The notes: generated by a model not told the origin, from the sequence alone. 37,810 nt of DNA from Flavobacterium bizetiae (GCF_902804475.1 NZ_CADCSU010000109.1:1-37810); one strand, 5' to 3'; positions 24,165 through 33,430 are shown, counted from the first letter of the stretch. Program-made: numbers and translations.

Positions 24165-27100
24165 ATGAAGAATTTATTTTACATGCTGAGTTTCCTTCTT
24201 GCCCTTTCGGGGTATGCGCAGGAAAGGACTATTAAAGGAAAGGTACTTGATGCCAAAGACGGACTGCCAATACCAGGAGTTACTGTTTCTGTAGAGAACA
24301 GTTCCGTATCAAATAACACAGAACAAAAAGGGGTGATCCTAAGTGCAAGCCTTGGGACCGTAACCGATTTTGATGGTGCTTTTGAATTTAAAATTAACAG
24401 TAATATCAAAACTTTAAGAGTATCTTATATGGGATATTTGCCTTATACAATTGATATTACAGATAAAAACCAATACACTATTTCTTTAAAATCTGATGTT
24501 AGCGAATTAAAAGAAATCGTAGTAACAGGTTACCAAAAGATCGAAAAAAGAAAACTGACATCAGCTGTTGCAAAAGTTGAAATGGCAGATATCAAACAAG
24601 CGGGTGTGGCGAGTTTAGATCAAATGTTAATTGGTCAGGTTGCGGGTGTTGCCGTAACACAACAAACAGGAGCTCCGGGAACGATCTCAAAAATCAGAAT
24701 TCGTGGTACTGCATCTCTTAATGGTGCGCAGGATCCGTTATGGGTTTTAGATGGTTTACCACTTGAAGGAAATGATGTCCCTCAAAATTATGATAAAGAC
24801 AATATCGATGTTTTAAGCAATTTTTCTATCGCAGGTTTAAATCCTGAAGATATTAAAGATATTACCATATTAAAAGATGCTGCTGCAACTGCCATTTACG
24901 GTGCAAGAGCTGCAAACGGTGTTATTGTGGTAACCACTAAAAAAGGAAAAAAAGGAAGCATGAAAGTAGACTTGAATGTAAATACTTTCGTGACTCAAAA
25001 ACCTGATTTTTCTAAATTAAACCTTTTAAATTCTTCTCAAAAAGTAGATTTTGAACTTTCGCTGGCTTCAAGAGAAGATTTGACTTACAGAGACGGTAAC
25101 GGAGAAATTTCCCGTATTCTTAAACAGGCTAATGAATTAGGAGCCTACAGATCGGGAGGTTTTTCTTCTCTAAGTCCAACAACACAAAACTCAATCAACG
25201 CTTTAAGAAACACCAATACCAATTGGGGCGATTTATTGTACAGAAGTGCCATCAACAAACAATATACATTAAGTTTATCTGGTGGTGGAGAAAAATCTGA
25301 TTACTATTTCTCTTTAGGAGCTTACAACGAAGAAGGTGCTACTATCGGAACTGGTTTTGACAGATACAACCTTACTTTAAAAAACAACTTTGATGTAACT
25401 GATAAATTACATGTTGGAGTTGGAATTTTTGGTACACAAAGTAAAAAATCATCTTATATTTCAGATACAGACACTTTTACAAATCCTGCTAATTACTCCA
25501 GAAATGCTAATCCATATTTAGCTCCATTAAACGCTGATGGAAGTTATAATTATGATAAAGACATGACCGGATATGGAAATGGAAGTGTTTATATTCCTTT
25601 TAATTACTTAGAAGAAAGGGAAAATACCAATTACGAATTGACAACAAGATCTATAAAAGCATTGCTTGACGTTGATTATAATATTGTAAAAGGATTAAAA
25701 GCAAGTACACAAATTGGTTTACAGTTTGACAACAATGCTTCTGAAAAATATGCTGGTAAAGACACTTACTTTACAAGAAAAGAAAGAGAAAAAACAAGTG
25801 TATTTGCAAATGGAGCTTATACTTATTTCCTTCCTGTGGGCGGAATTATTCAAAATTCAAACACTGACTTTTTTCAATATAACTGGAAAACAATGTTAAA
25901 CTATAGTACTACTCTTGGAGGAAAACATGAGTTAGAATTTATGGTGGGTAATGAATTAAGAAAAAACAAAAACACATCTATTAATACAAAAGGTTTTGGT
26001 TTCGACCCGAAAACATTGACTACAACTCAAATTGTTTTTCCAACTCAGGCTTATGCATCTAATCTAAACTATAGAACGTATTTAAAGAGTGAAAACGAAA
26101 ATGCATTTGCATCAATGTTCGCAACAGCATCTTATACTTATGACAGAAAATATACTTTCTTTGGAAGTGTTCGTTACGACGGTTCTGATTTATTTGGTGT
26201 AGATCCTAAATACAAATACTTACCATTATGGGCAGTTTCTGGTTCATGGGCAGTATCTGAAGAAAACTTCTTAAAAGGCAGCGAAATAGTTTCTAATTTA
26301 AGATTACGTGCATCTTACGGTTTACAAGGAAATATAGATAAAAATACTTCTCCGTATGTCGTTGGAACAAATCAGACAACTATTATTTTACCGGGACAAT
26401 CAGAACCTATTATTACTGTAATTTCTCCTCCAAATGATAAATTAAGATGGGAAAAAACGGAGAATACCAACTTTGGGATGGATCTTGGTTTATTCAACAA
26501 TCGTATCAGCATTGTAACTGATGTTTACGGAAGAAAAAGTACTGATTTAATTGGTTTACAATCACTTCCTGTTGAAAACGGTTTTGAGTTTACAAACGCT
26601 AACTGGGCTCAGGTAACGAATAAAGGATATGAAATTTCTTTGTCTACAAGAAACATTGACCGTCCGAACTTTAAATGGAATACGACTATTAATTTTGCTC
26701 ATAATAAGAGTACTGTTGATCGTATCCAGATAAGATCTAACAGCTATTTACCTTCAAGACAAGGATTACCTGTTAATGCTGTATTTGCATTAAAAACTAA
26801 CGGAATTGATGAAAGTGGTTTCCCTTTATTTGTAAATAAAAAGGGAGAAACTGTAAACACGCAAACTCTTTTTGGTCTTTTTGATCCTTATGCAGATTTT
26901 TTCCCTGGAGTTTTCTCGCAATCAAAACTTACAGATGAACAAACAAGAGATTTGTTTACTTATGTTGGAGATGCAGATCCTAAATTTACTGGTGGTATTA
27001 TCAACACATTTAAAGTTCATAATTTTGATCTTACTGTTGCTACCACTTTCAATCTTAAACAAACTGTTGTTGAAAGACCAAATTTTAATGGTACACAAGT

Positions 27101-27509
27101 AGATCGTGGTCAAAACTACACTACAGATATACTTAATGCATGGTCGCCTACTAATACAGGATCGAACATACCTGGAATTACTAGTGCAACTTCAGGAACA
27201 GGAGATTCATGGATGGCTTTCCAATGGTTTTCTCCAGCAGGAGCACCACTTAATGTTTACAACTATTTAGATACCTGGGTTCATGAAATGAGCTATATGC
27301 GTTTAAGTAGTGTTCGTTTAGGATATTCATTGCCTAAAACAGCAACAAAAACATTGTTTATGGATAGTGTTAGATTTAGTATCGAAGGAAGGAACTTATT
27401 TGTAATCAGCTCTAATTATAAAGGTTACTTTGACCCTGAAACGTACGGAAATATCTATGCACAACCAATCCCAAGATCAATATCTTTAGGATGTAACCTA
27501 ACTTTTTAA
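24165..27509 (+). CDS. SusC/RagA-type TonB-dependent outer-membrane transporter
   Basis: A 1114-residue outer-membrane transporter. It has a signal peptide (LSGYAQ), a CarboxypepD_reg domain (~21-110, GKVLDAKDGLPIPGVTVS), and the SusC signature LKEIVVTGYQ. The plug domain contains VAGVAVTQQTGAPG, RIRGTASLNG, PLWVLDGLP and ITILKDAAATAIYGARAANG. The beta-barrel ends with a terminal Phe (GCNLTF). It forms a pedal-bin complex with the SusD partner encoded 11 bp downstream. The linked metalloprotease suggests peptides or protein fragments as ligand, as in RagAB; no glycoside hydrolase is nearby, so glycan uptake is less likely. The ligand is inferred only from context. Confidence 0.93.
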   Translation: MKNLFYMLSFLLALSGYAQERTIKGKVLDAKDGLPIPGVTVSVENSSVSNNTEQKGVILSASLGTVTDFDGAFEFKINSNIKTLRVSYMGYLPYTIDITDKNQYTISLKSDVSELKEIVVTGYQKIEKRKLTSAVAKVEMADIKQAGVASLDQMLIGQVAGVAVTQQTGAPGTISKIRIRGTASLNGAQDPLWVLDGLPLEGNDVPQNYDKDNIDVLSNFSIAGLNPEDIKDITILKDAAATAIYGARAANGVIVVTTKKGKKGSMKVDLNVNTFVTQKPDFSKLNLLNSSQKVDFELSLASREDLTYRDGNGEISRILKQANELGAYRSGGFSSLSPTTQNSINALRNTNTNWGDLLYRSAINKQYTLSLSGGGEKSDYYFSLGAYNEEGATIGTGFDRYNLTLKNNFDVTDKLHVGVGIFGTQSKKSSYISDTDTFTNPANYSRNANPYLAPLNADGSYNYDKDMTGYGNGSVYIPFNYLEERENTNYELTTRSIKALLDVDYNIVKGLKASTQIGLQFDNNASEKYAGKDTYFTRKEREKTSVFANGAYTYFLPVGGIIQNSNTDFFQYNWKTMLNYSTTLGGKHELEFMVGNELRKNKNTSINTKGFGFDPKTLTTTQIVFPTQAYASNLNYRTYLKSENENAFASMFATASYTYDRKYTFFGSVRYDGSDLFGVDPKYKYLPLWAVSGSWAVSEENFLKGSEIVSNLRLRASYGLQGNIDKNTSPYVVGTNQTTIILPGQSEPIITVISPPNDKLRWEKTENTNFGMDLGLFNNRISIVTDVYGRKSTDLIGLQSLPVENGFEFTNANWAQVTNKGYEISLSTRNIDRPNFKWNTTINFAHNKSTVDRIQIRSNSYLPSRQGLPVNAVFALKTNGIDESGFPLFVNKKGETVNTQTLFGLFDPYADFFPGVFSQSKLTDEQTRDLFTYVGDADPKFTGGIINTFKVHNFDLTVATTFNLKQTVVERPNFNGTQVDRGQNYTTDILNAWSPTNTGSNIPGITSATSGTGDSWMAFQWFSPAGAPLNVYNYLDTWVHEMSYMRLSSVRLGYSLPKTATKTLFMDSVRFSIEGRNLFVISSNYKGYFDPETYGNIYAQPIPRSISLGCNLTF

Positions 27510-27520
27510 TCTGATTTAAA

Positions 27521-28840
27521 ATGAAAAATATATTAAAATACGTATTCTTTGCCGGTGTAGCCATTACTACTGTAAGCTGTGATCATTATCTTGATGTTGA
27601 GCCGGTAGGTAAAGTAATTCCGGAAACTTTAACTGATTACAGAGCCGTAATGACAAGCGGTTATTCTACAACTGCTATTCATAAAGCATTATCTGCTATT
27701 AGAGCAGACGAATTGATTTTAGATGAATTTAATGATAATGCTACTTTTTACAGAGATCATTATATATGGAACGATGCCAATCCTGATAAAACTACAAACA
27801 GTTTTCCTTATGCTGCTTTGTACAACAGAATTTTCTATACCAATGTTATCATCAATGAAGCAAGTGCAAAATTAGCGCCTTCTGCAGAGAAAGATCAACT
27901 AATAGGAGAAGCTTATGCACTAAGAGCATTAACTTATTTTGATTTATTGAATATCTTCAGTAAACCTTTTAATGCTACAACAGCTGGAACAGACAGAGGT
28001 GTTCCGTTGGCTTTACAAATAGATTTAGAGCAGGCTTACGTTCCTCAAAGTGTTGCTGTTATTTACGACCAGATTTTATCTGATAATGAAGCGGCTAGCA
28101 AATTATTGAATTTAAACACTCAGACAGCTGGTATAAACTACCGTTTTTCTAAAGCTGCTTTGTATGCAATGGAATCTCGTATTTTCTTATACAGAAAAGA
28201 ATGGGCAAAAGCTATTGCTGCTGCAGATAAAGCAATGACATACAAAAGTGCTTTAATCAACTTAAACACTACTGCTGCTTTACCAAATCTTTACAACGGA
28301 CCAGAATCTATACTAGCACTTGAGGATCCTTTTATTAATCTTTTGAAAGGAGCATCATATGCTGCGCCAACTTTAACAAGCGTTTACGATAAAACAAACG
28401 ATTTACGTTTTGCTTTATATTATCAGGCAAGCGGAAGCAGATACAGATTTAGAAAAGGTGGTGATATCGCTCAAAAATGTACGTTTAGAACATCTGAATT
28501 GTATTTGACTAAAGCAGAAGCATCGGCACAATTAAGCGATTTGCCAACGGCAAGAACAACTGTAATCGCTTTTATCAAAAACAGATATACTGCAACAGCT
28601 TTTAATACATTAAGCACATCGATTGCTGCAATGACACAAACTCAACTTCTTGATTTTATTGCTCAGGAAAGACAACGTGAGTTTGCTGTAGAAGGTCACC
28701 GTTGGTTTGATTTAAGAAGAACAACACAAAAGCAAATCAATCATACTTTTAATGATCAAGATTACACATTAATAGAAAATGATCCGCGTTATACGCTTCC
28801 ATTCCCTCTTGATGCCCGTTTAAATAATCCTGATTTGTAA
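27521..28840 (+). CDS. SusD/RagB-type nutrient-binding lipoprotein
   Basis: A 439-residue surface lipoprotein, lipidated at C20 (TTVSCDHYLDVEPVGK), that acts as the lid of the SusC transporter. The N-terminal DYRAVMTSGY and the helical TPR-like segments (GEAYALRALTYFDLLNIF, TKAEASAQL) are typical, and the C-terminal FAVEGHRWFDLRRT is a near-universal SusD signature. It is shorter than many glycan-type SusD proteins (commonly 500 or more), with a small ligand-binding insertion region, which fits a small ligand such as a peptide. It follows SusC by 11 bp and ends 7 bp before a terminator, closing the protease-SusC-SusD operon. Confidence 0.92.
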   Translation: MKNILKYVFFAGVAITTVSCDHYLDVEPVGKVIPETLTDYRAVMTSGYSTTAIHKALSAIRADELILDEFNDNATFYRDHYIWNDANPDKTTNSFPYAALYNRIFYTNVIINEASAKLAPSAEKDQLIGEAYALRALTYFDLLNIFSKPFNATTAGTDRGVPLALQIDLEQAYVPQSVAVIYDQILSDNEAASKLLNLNTQTAGINYRFSKAALYAMESRIFLYRKEWAKAIAAADKAMTYKSALINLNTTAALPNLYNGPESILALEDPFINLLKGASYAAPTLTSVYDKTNDLRFALYYQASGSRYRFRKGGDIAQKCTFRTSELYLTKAEASAQLSDLPTARTTVIAFIKNRYTATAFNTLSTSIAAMTQTQLLDFIAQERQREFAVEGHRWFDLRRTTQKQINHTFNDQDYTLIENDPRYTLPFPLDARLNNPDL

Positions 28841-28847
28841 AAAAATT

Positions 28848-28876
28848 AGCTCCGTTTTTAACGGAGCTTTTTTTTT
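28848..28876 (+). terminator. Rho-independent terminator after SusD
   Basis: Perfect 9-bp stem AGCTCCGTT/AACGGAGCT with a TTT loop, then nine T. It separates the SusCD operon from the LytTR regulator, which has a possible own -7 element (TAACTTTA, 28876-28883). Confidence 0.88.
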
Positions 28877-28899
28877 AACTTTACAGAAAATTAAACGTA

Positions 28900-29658
28900 A
28901 TGAAAATAGTTATTATTGAAGACGAACATTTGGCTTCAAGCTATCTCAAATCAATATTAGAACAACAGAGTATTATTTCGATCAGTGAAATCACGGTACT
29001 CAAGTCTGTAAAAGATGCCGTAGCTTTCTTTACGAAAAATAGTGTTGATCTTGCCTTCATGGATATTCATTTAGGAGACGGAAAAAGTCTTGACATTTTT
29101 GAGCAGGCAACTGTTTCATGTCCCGTTATTTTTATTACCGCTTACGATTCTTATGCCGTAAAAGTGTTCAAGCATTTCACTATAGATTATCTTCTAAAAC
29201 CTTACGAAGAAGAAGAATTACATGAAGCGCTCGTAAAATACAAAAACATAAAAGAAACTTTTAACACCAACCTGATTGTTGAATCTTTGGTCGAAATTGA
29301 AAATCAGAGCAGCGTTCAGCATCATTTTTTGGTGAATCACAGAGATAAACTTCTTTCTATAAACGATACTTCGATCACTTATTTTTATGCCACAGGAAAG
29401 CATATGTTTATTTACACCAATTCCGGCAGCAGTTATTTATACAACAGCAATCTAAAAGATTTGGTAAACAAACTTAATCCTGTACTTTTCTTTAAAATAA
29501 ATCGAAAATATATTATCAACCGTCATCATATTCAGGAGATAATCAAGCATTCGAGTCAGAAAATCGAGATTTTAGTAAATGTTGCCATTCCGGATAGCGA
29601 GCCTATTATTTTAAGCAAAAAAGAAATTAATAATTTTAAGAATTGGCTGGATTCTTAA
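28900..29658 (+). CDS. LytTR-family response regulator
   Basis: A 252-residue cytoplasmic transcription regulator. The N-terminal receiver has the acidic pair E7-D8, phospho-acceptor D55 (FMDIHLGDG), T in FITAYDS and K in LLKPYEE. Residues ~145-250 form a LytTR DNA-binding domain (FLVNHRDKLLSI, YFYATGKHMFIYT, FKINRKYIINRHHI). This is the partner type for LytS/His_kinase sensors. The only such kinase here is at 19844, on the other side of the metalloprotease-SusCD operon, so the pair probably controls that operon. The terminator at 28848 separates it from SusD, and a weak promoter overlaps the terminator tail. Confidence 0.9.
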   Translation: MKIVIIEDEHLASSYLKSILEQQSIISISEITVLKSVKDAVAFFTKNSVDLAFMDIHLGDGKSLDIFEQATVSCPVIFITAYDSYAVKVFKHFTIDYLLKPYEEEELHEALVKYKNIKETFNTNLIVESLVEIENQSSVQHHFLVNHRDKLLSINDTSITYFYATGKHMFIYTNSGSSYLYNSNLKDLVNKLNPVLFFKINRKYIINRHHIQEIIKHSSQKIEILVNVAIPDSEPIILSKKEINNFKNWLDS

Positions 29659-30138
29659 AATATTTGTGTAGAATTTCTAAACACATAGAAATAGGTTTTA
29701 TAGTTGAAAAAGAAATAATAAAGAAACTCGTTTCTTTCACATAGCTATGAGAATTTCAACAAGTTAAAATTTCTCCTTTGTCGAAATTGACATAAGATAA
29801 CAAAATCAAATTGCGCTTTTTGCTCAATCATTCGTGAATTCGTGGCTTTTTTTACACATACAGATTAATCATTTTAATCTTCTTAATCTGTGGCTATTTT
29901 TCTCGCATCGTTTCGCGATTGCACTATGCGGTAATATTTTAAGTGAAACGTCTTTTATGCGACCCAAAAAGCTATGTCTCTATGTGTTTAATTTTTTAAC
30001 GCAGATTCAGCAGATTTTTTTTAATCTTTAATAATACTTTATCCTGATGAATATCCAGAATGGTTATTAATTTTCTGCGATCCTAATTAAAATTTATTGA
30101 TATTTGTAAAAAGCACTTCGCTCCTAGTTTCAAAACAA
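29659..30138. other. 480-bp spacer with repeat fragments
   Basis: No credible gene. It holds words from the window's repeat families: ATTCGTGAATTCGTGGC (from 29831), CTTAATCTGTGGCTATTTT (about 29881) and ACGCAGATTCAGCAGATTTT (from about 30000). A 65-codon plus-strand open frame at 29834-30031 is made of these repeats. Near 30099-30106 GATATTTG resembles a -7 element (7 of 8) for the next gene. Confidence 0.55.
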
Positions 30139-30783
30139 ATGAAAAAAATAATTCTAATTTCCGTTATCAGTTTGGTTGTTTTTTATCTCATTCGAGAAAA
30201 GGTTTACAAGCCTTATATCTGGAAGAAAAACATCAACACAAAAGAACATCAGCTACGAGTAGGAAGTTTCATTTTTAGCAAAGAAACAGGGATTAACGGA
30301 AGTCAGAGTTACCAAAAATATTATTTTGTATTTAAGGTTATCGAAATCAACGACGATTATGTCCGACTTTCAGTAATCAGGCAATTGTCTCAAAAAGATA
30401 ACTTGAAGGAATCTGATTTTTCTATCACTTCAGATCAATACAAAAGTTTAAAACAGAACGTTAAAGATCTGACTATTACTCCTATTTTATTCGAAGATTT
30501 ATACAAAGGCGATGGCCCGAGATTTACCTTAAACGATTATTTACTAACTAAATATCCTGTTTTAAAACAATCCAGATATTATTATGAGGATATTCCTGAA
30601 GGCTCAAAAAACAAACCAATGCCCGAAAATCCAAATGATTTAGAAATGTATTTTAATATGGTTTATTCTAAAAAAGAAATTATCGAGAAAGGCCAACTTG
30701 TACCCTGGACAATGACAAATAGCTTTAATAACAAACCTTTATTGTCTAACTATTCTAAAAATATAGATTTAATCATCAATTAA
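30139..30783 (+). CDS. Membrane-anchored hypothetical protein
   Basis: A 214-residue protein of unknown family. Residues ~3-19 (IILISVISLVVFYLI) form an N-terminal membrane anchor or uncleaved signal, followed by basic residues and a predicted soluble domain rich in Tyr, Lys and Asp (VGSFIFSKETGINGSQSYQ, VFKVIEINDDYVRLSVIRQL). No Cys or catalytic motif stands out. The ATG at 30139 is chosen because it begins the hydrophobic segment; an earlier in-frame start at 30097 overlaps the likely promoter. It is isolated: repeats lie upstream and the next gene is 120 bp downstream. Confidence 0.5.
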   Translation: MKKIILISVISLVVFYLIREKVYKPYIWKKNINTKEHQLRVGSFIFSKETGINGSQSYQKYYFVFKVIEINDDYVRLSVIRQLSQKDNLKESDFSITSDQYKSLKQNVKDLTITPILFEDLYKGDGPRFTLNDYLLTKYPVLKQSRYYYEDIPEGSKNKPMPENPNDLEMYFNMVYSKKEIIEKGQLVPWTMTNSFNNKPLLSNYSKNIDLIIN

Positions 30784-30903
30784 AAACCCAGAAATATCAA
30801 GGGTTCTGAAAATATTTTAAAAATTTTTATCTTTTTTTTCAAAAATTTGTCCAATCCTGAAAGTTCAGTTGTCATTAGAGTATAACATTAAAAATTATAC
30901 ATC

Positions 30904-31356
30904 ATGGAAACTAGAATCAATGCATTCGAAAAAGGTCAAAAAGCGTTAAGTACTTTATTTGCCATTACAGGTTACATTAAAAAATCAGGACTTGAAAAAT
31001 CATTACTAGATTTAGTCGATTTTAGAGTATCACAAATTAATAGTTGTGCGTATTGTTTAGACATGCACTCAAAAGAAGCTTTGGCAACCGGAGAAACTCC
31101 ACAACGTTTATTTGGTTTAAGCGCCTGGAGAGAAACTCCGTATTACACTTCAAGAGAAAGAGCTGCTTTGGCTTACGCCGAGGCTGTAACGGCTTGTCAG
31201 GTTCATGACGATGTTTATGCGATCGCAAAAAGTGAATTTTCTGATGAGGAATTAATCGATCTTACACTTGTAATTACCACAATCAATACCTGGAATCGTT
31301 TTAACCTTGCTTTTCCTAATACTCCGGGAACGTACAGAGTGGGACAATTTGGATAA
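30904..31356 (+). CDS. Carboxymuconolactone decarboxylase-family (AhpD-like) protein
   Basis: A 150-residue all-helical protein of the CMD/AhpD superfamily. The redox motif C48-A-Y-C51 with H55 (NSCAYCLDMHS) is the AhpD-type active site, so a thiol peroxidase or disulfide reductase role in the cytoplasm is more likely than lactone decarboxylation. The C-terminal TTINTWNRFNLAF is typical. It precedes a YCII protein and an ECF42-type sigma factor; such families often travel with ECF sigma factors. The upstream sequence TTGTCAT (30869-30875) is a possible ECF-type promoter word, noted only as an idea. Confidence 0.87.
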   Translation: METRINAFEKGQKALSTLFAITGYIKKSGLEKSLLDLVDFRVSQINSCAYCLDMHSKEALATGETPQRLFGLSAWRETPYYTSRERAALAYAEAVTACQVHDDVYAIAKSEFSDEELIDLTLVITTINTWNRFNLAFPNTPGTYRVGQFG

Positions 31357-31481
31357 ATAAATCAGGCTGTTTTTTGTCTTTGGTAAAACACTAAATTTAT
31401 ATCTCAAATAAAAGATAGCTTTTTTTTACTATAATATTAGACATTAGTCCCAGATAATGGATTAAAAAAGATTTTTATTTC

Positions 31482-31518
31482 ACGCAGATTTTGCAGATTT
31501 AATTTGGAAGATCTGCGT
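31482..31518. repeat. ACGCAGAT/ATCTGCGT inverted repeat
   Basis: An 8-bp inverted repeat, 31482-31489 with 31511-31518, around 21 nt. It belongs to the same word family as the repeats at 1-250. It lies in the 198-bp gap before the YCII gene and could fold in the transcript. Confidence 0.5.
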
Positions 31519-31554
31519 AAAAAACATTTAAAATAAAACTATAAAATAAAAACA

Positions 31555-31893
31555 ATGAACGAATTTATATTAATATTCAGAAGAGATTTTACCACCAAAG
31601 AAAATCAGCCTTCACCCGAAGAATTGCAACAACATTTGCAACAATGGCAAAACTGGTTTGGTGGTTTGGCCGCACAGGATAAACTTGCCAGACCTTTGCA
31701 AAAATGGGATGGACAAGGAAAAATTGTCAGCAAAGCAAAAGGCATCACAAACGGACCTTTCGTAGAAATCAAAGAATCTATTGGCGGATTGATTATCATA
31801 AAAGCCAAGGATTATGACGAAGCAGCCGAAATCGCGCAAGGATGTCCGGTTTTGAACTTGGGTGGAAATGTAGAGATACGTCAGGCGATGTAG
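31555..31893 (+). CDS. YCII/DGPF-domain protein
   Basis: A 112-residue YCII-related protein with the ferredoxin-like fold of the family. The signature is N66-G-P-F69 followed by VEIKESIGGLIIIKAKDYDEA, a variant of the usual DGPF motif. The N-terminal YCII-type start FILIFRRDF is present, and the C-terminal CPVLNLGGNVEIRQ closes the fold. Function is not established for most members. Proteins of this type are typical neighbours of ECF42 sigma factors and are thought to be part of their regulons. Here a sigma factor of that class starts 298 bp downstream, with repeat copy C in between. Confidence 0.85.
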   Translation: MNEFILIFRRDFTTKENQPSPEELQQHLQQWQNWFGGLAAQDKLARPLQKWDGQGKIVSKAKGITNGPFVEIKESIGGLIIIKAKDYDEAAEIAQGCPVLNLGGNVEIRQAM

Positions 31894-31963
31894 AATAATC
31901 TAAATTCCAATTTTTTGAAATTCCAAATTCCAATAGATTGTAATTGCACGCGGATTAGGCGGA

Positions 31964-32146
31964 TTAAACGGGTTTTCGCTGTTTTTTTTCAGGAGCTAAT
32001 CCCGCTATACGTTCCAATCTTTTGTGGCGAACACCGCCACAAAAGGATTTCCACTTCTATCGGGGCTAGGACAATCATTCATAAGAGTGTTTTCGCCAAG
32101 ATGACAAAGATGCCAAAAAGAAATAAACCAGCGAAAACCCGTTTAA
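31964..32146. repeat. AGGAGCT hairpin repeat copy C, flanked by an 18-bp inverted repeat
   Basis: Third copy of the AGGAGCT element (31991-32087), with an 11-bp perfect stem CTTTTGTGGCG/CGCCACAAAAG (32019-32029 with 32035-32045), loop AACAC, and the conserved end GGGGCTAGGACAATC then ATTCATAAGAG. It is bracketed by a perfect 18-bp inverted repeat, TTAAACGGGTTTTCGCTG at 31964-31981 and its complement at 32129-32146. This looks like one repeat family inserted inside, or paired with, another. It lies between the YCII gene and the sigma factor. Confidence 0.75.
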
Positions 32147-32191
32147 CCTGTAAAACCCGCGGGCAATATATTAGAATTTACTTTCACCACT

Positions 32192-33430
32192 ATGAACCAA
32201 GAATTCATCCCTCATTTATTTAGAACCGAGTACCAGAAAATAGTTTCGGTTTTGTGCAATTTGTTTGGTATTCATCATATCGAAATTGCGGAGGATATTG
32301 TGAGTGATACTTTTTTGACAGCATCAGAAACATGGGCAATTAAAGGAATTCCTGAAAATCCAACGGCTTGGCTTTATACTGTGGCTAAAAATAAAACCAA
32401 GAATTATTTTAAACGAAATGATATTTTCGAAAAGAAAATTGTCACCGAAATACAATACAATTCCGCATTAAACAATCCCGAAATCGAAATTGATTTATCT
32501 GATCAGAATATTTCTGATAGTCAGTTAGCAATGATTTTTACAGTTTGTAATCCCTGCAATTCTGATGAAGCTCAGATTGCGCTTGCCTTAAATTTATTGT
32601 GCGGTTTTGGAATCAACGAAATTGCCGATGCTTTTCTGTCTAATAAAGAAGTGATTTATAAAAGAATAAATCGCGCCAAAGAAAAACTTAAGGAAGAAAA
32701 CATCAAAATTCAAAACCCAAATCCTACTGAAATACAAGAACGAATCGATACGGTTCTTAAAACCATTTATCTTTTATTTTCTGAAGGCTACTACTCTACT
32801 TCGCAAAATACGACTTTGCGAAAAGATCTTTGTGCCGAAGCCATGCGTTTGACTTATTTATTAATTCAGAACAAAACAACCAATCTGCCGGCAACTAATG
32901 CATTGATGGCGTTGATGTGTTTTCATTCGTCACGATTCGATGCCCGAACAAATGAAAACGGAGAAATTATTTTATACCAGGATCAGGATGAATCGCTATG
33001 GAATCAAGAATTAATAGACAAAGGAACTTATTTTCTGAGTCAGTCTTCTAACGGAAATACACTCTCTAAATACCATCTCGAAGCCGGAATTGCCTATTGG
33101 CATACACAGAAAAAAGACACAACTGAAAAATGGCAGCATATTTTAGAGTTGTATAATCATTTGATCATTTTAGAGTATTCTCCTATTGTTGCTTTAAACA
33201 GAACGTATGCTTTATCTAAGGCGAGAAACAAGCAGGAAGCAATTGTTGAAGCCGAGAAACTCCAGTTAACCAATAATCCGTTTTATTATTCTTTACTCGG
33301 AAATTTATATTCAGGTGATGATGATCAGAAGGCTTTAAAACACTTTGAAACTGCTCTTGGCTTAGCCAGTACGAATTCTGACAAAAATATTATTATTCAA
33401 AATATTAAAAATATCACAAGCAAAAAATAG
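32192..33430 (+). CDS. ECF-type RNA polymerase sigma factor with C-terminal extension (ECF42-like)
   Basis: A 412-residue sigma factor. Region 2 (about 10-75) has the IAEDIVSDTFLTASETW helix and PTAWLYTVAKNKTKNYFKR, and region 4 (~110-165) has LLCGFGINEIADAF with an HTH ending YKRINRAKEKL. The remaining ~240 residues form a helical, TPR-like extension (LYLLFSEGYYSTS, LCAEAMRLTYLL, NRTYALSKARNKQEAI). This layout and length are typical of ECF42 proteins, which lack a classical anti-sigma factor and are thought to be controlled through the extension. The neighbouring YCII/DGPF gene supports that class, and the CMD gene may also belong to its regulon. The signal is unknown. Confidence 0.88.
   Translation: MNQEFIPHLFRTEYQKIVSVLCNLFGIHHIEIAEDIVSDTFLTASETWAIKGIPENPTAWLYTVAKNKTKNYFKRNDIFEKKIVTEIQYNSALNNPEIEIDLSDQNISDSQLAMIFTVCNPCNSDEAQIALALNLLCGFGINEIADAFLSNKEVIYKRINRAKEKLKEENIKIQNPNPTEIQERIDTVLKTIYLLFSEGYYSTSQNTTLRKDLCAEAMRLTYLLIQNKTTNLPATNALMALMCFHSSRFDARTNENGEIILYQDQDESLWNQELIDKGTYFLSQSSNGNTLSKYHLEAGIAYWHTQKKDTTEKWQHILELYNHLIILEYSPIVALNRTYALSKARNKQEAIVEAEKLQLTNNPFYYSLLGNLYSGDDDQKALKHFETALGLASTNSDKNIIIQNIKNITSKK

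Noticed and set aside
29834..30031. 65-codon plus-strand open frame
   Set aside because: Made of intergenic repeat words (TTAATCTGTGGC and ACGCAGATTCAGCAG); no ribosome-binding context.
31915..32223. 102-codon plus-strand open frame over hairpin repeat copy C
   Set aside because: It reads through both arms of inverted repeats and overlaps the sigma factor start; basic, repeat-derived protein.
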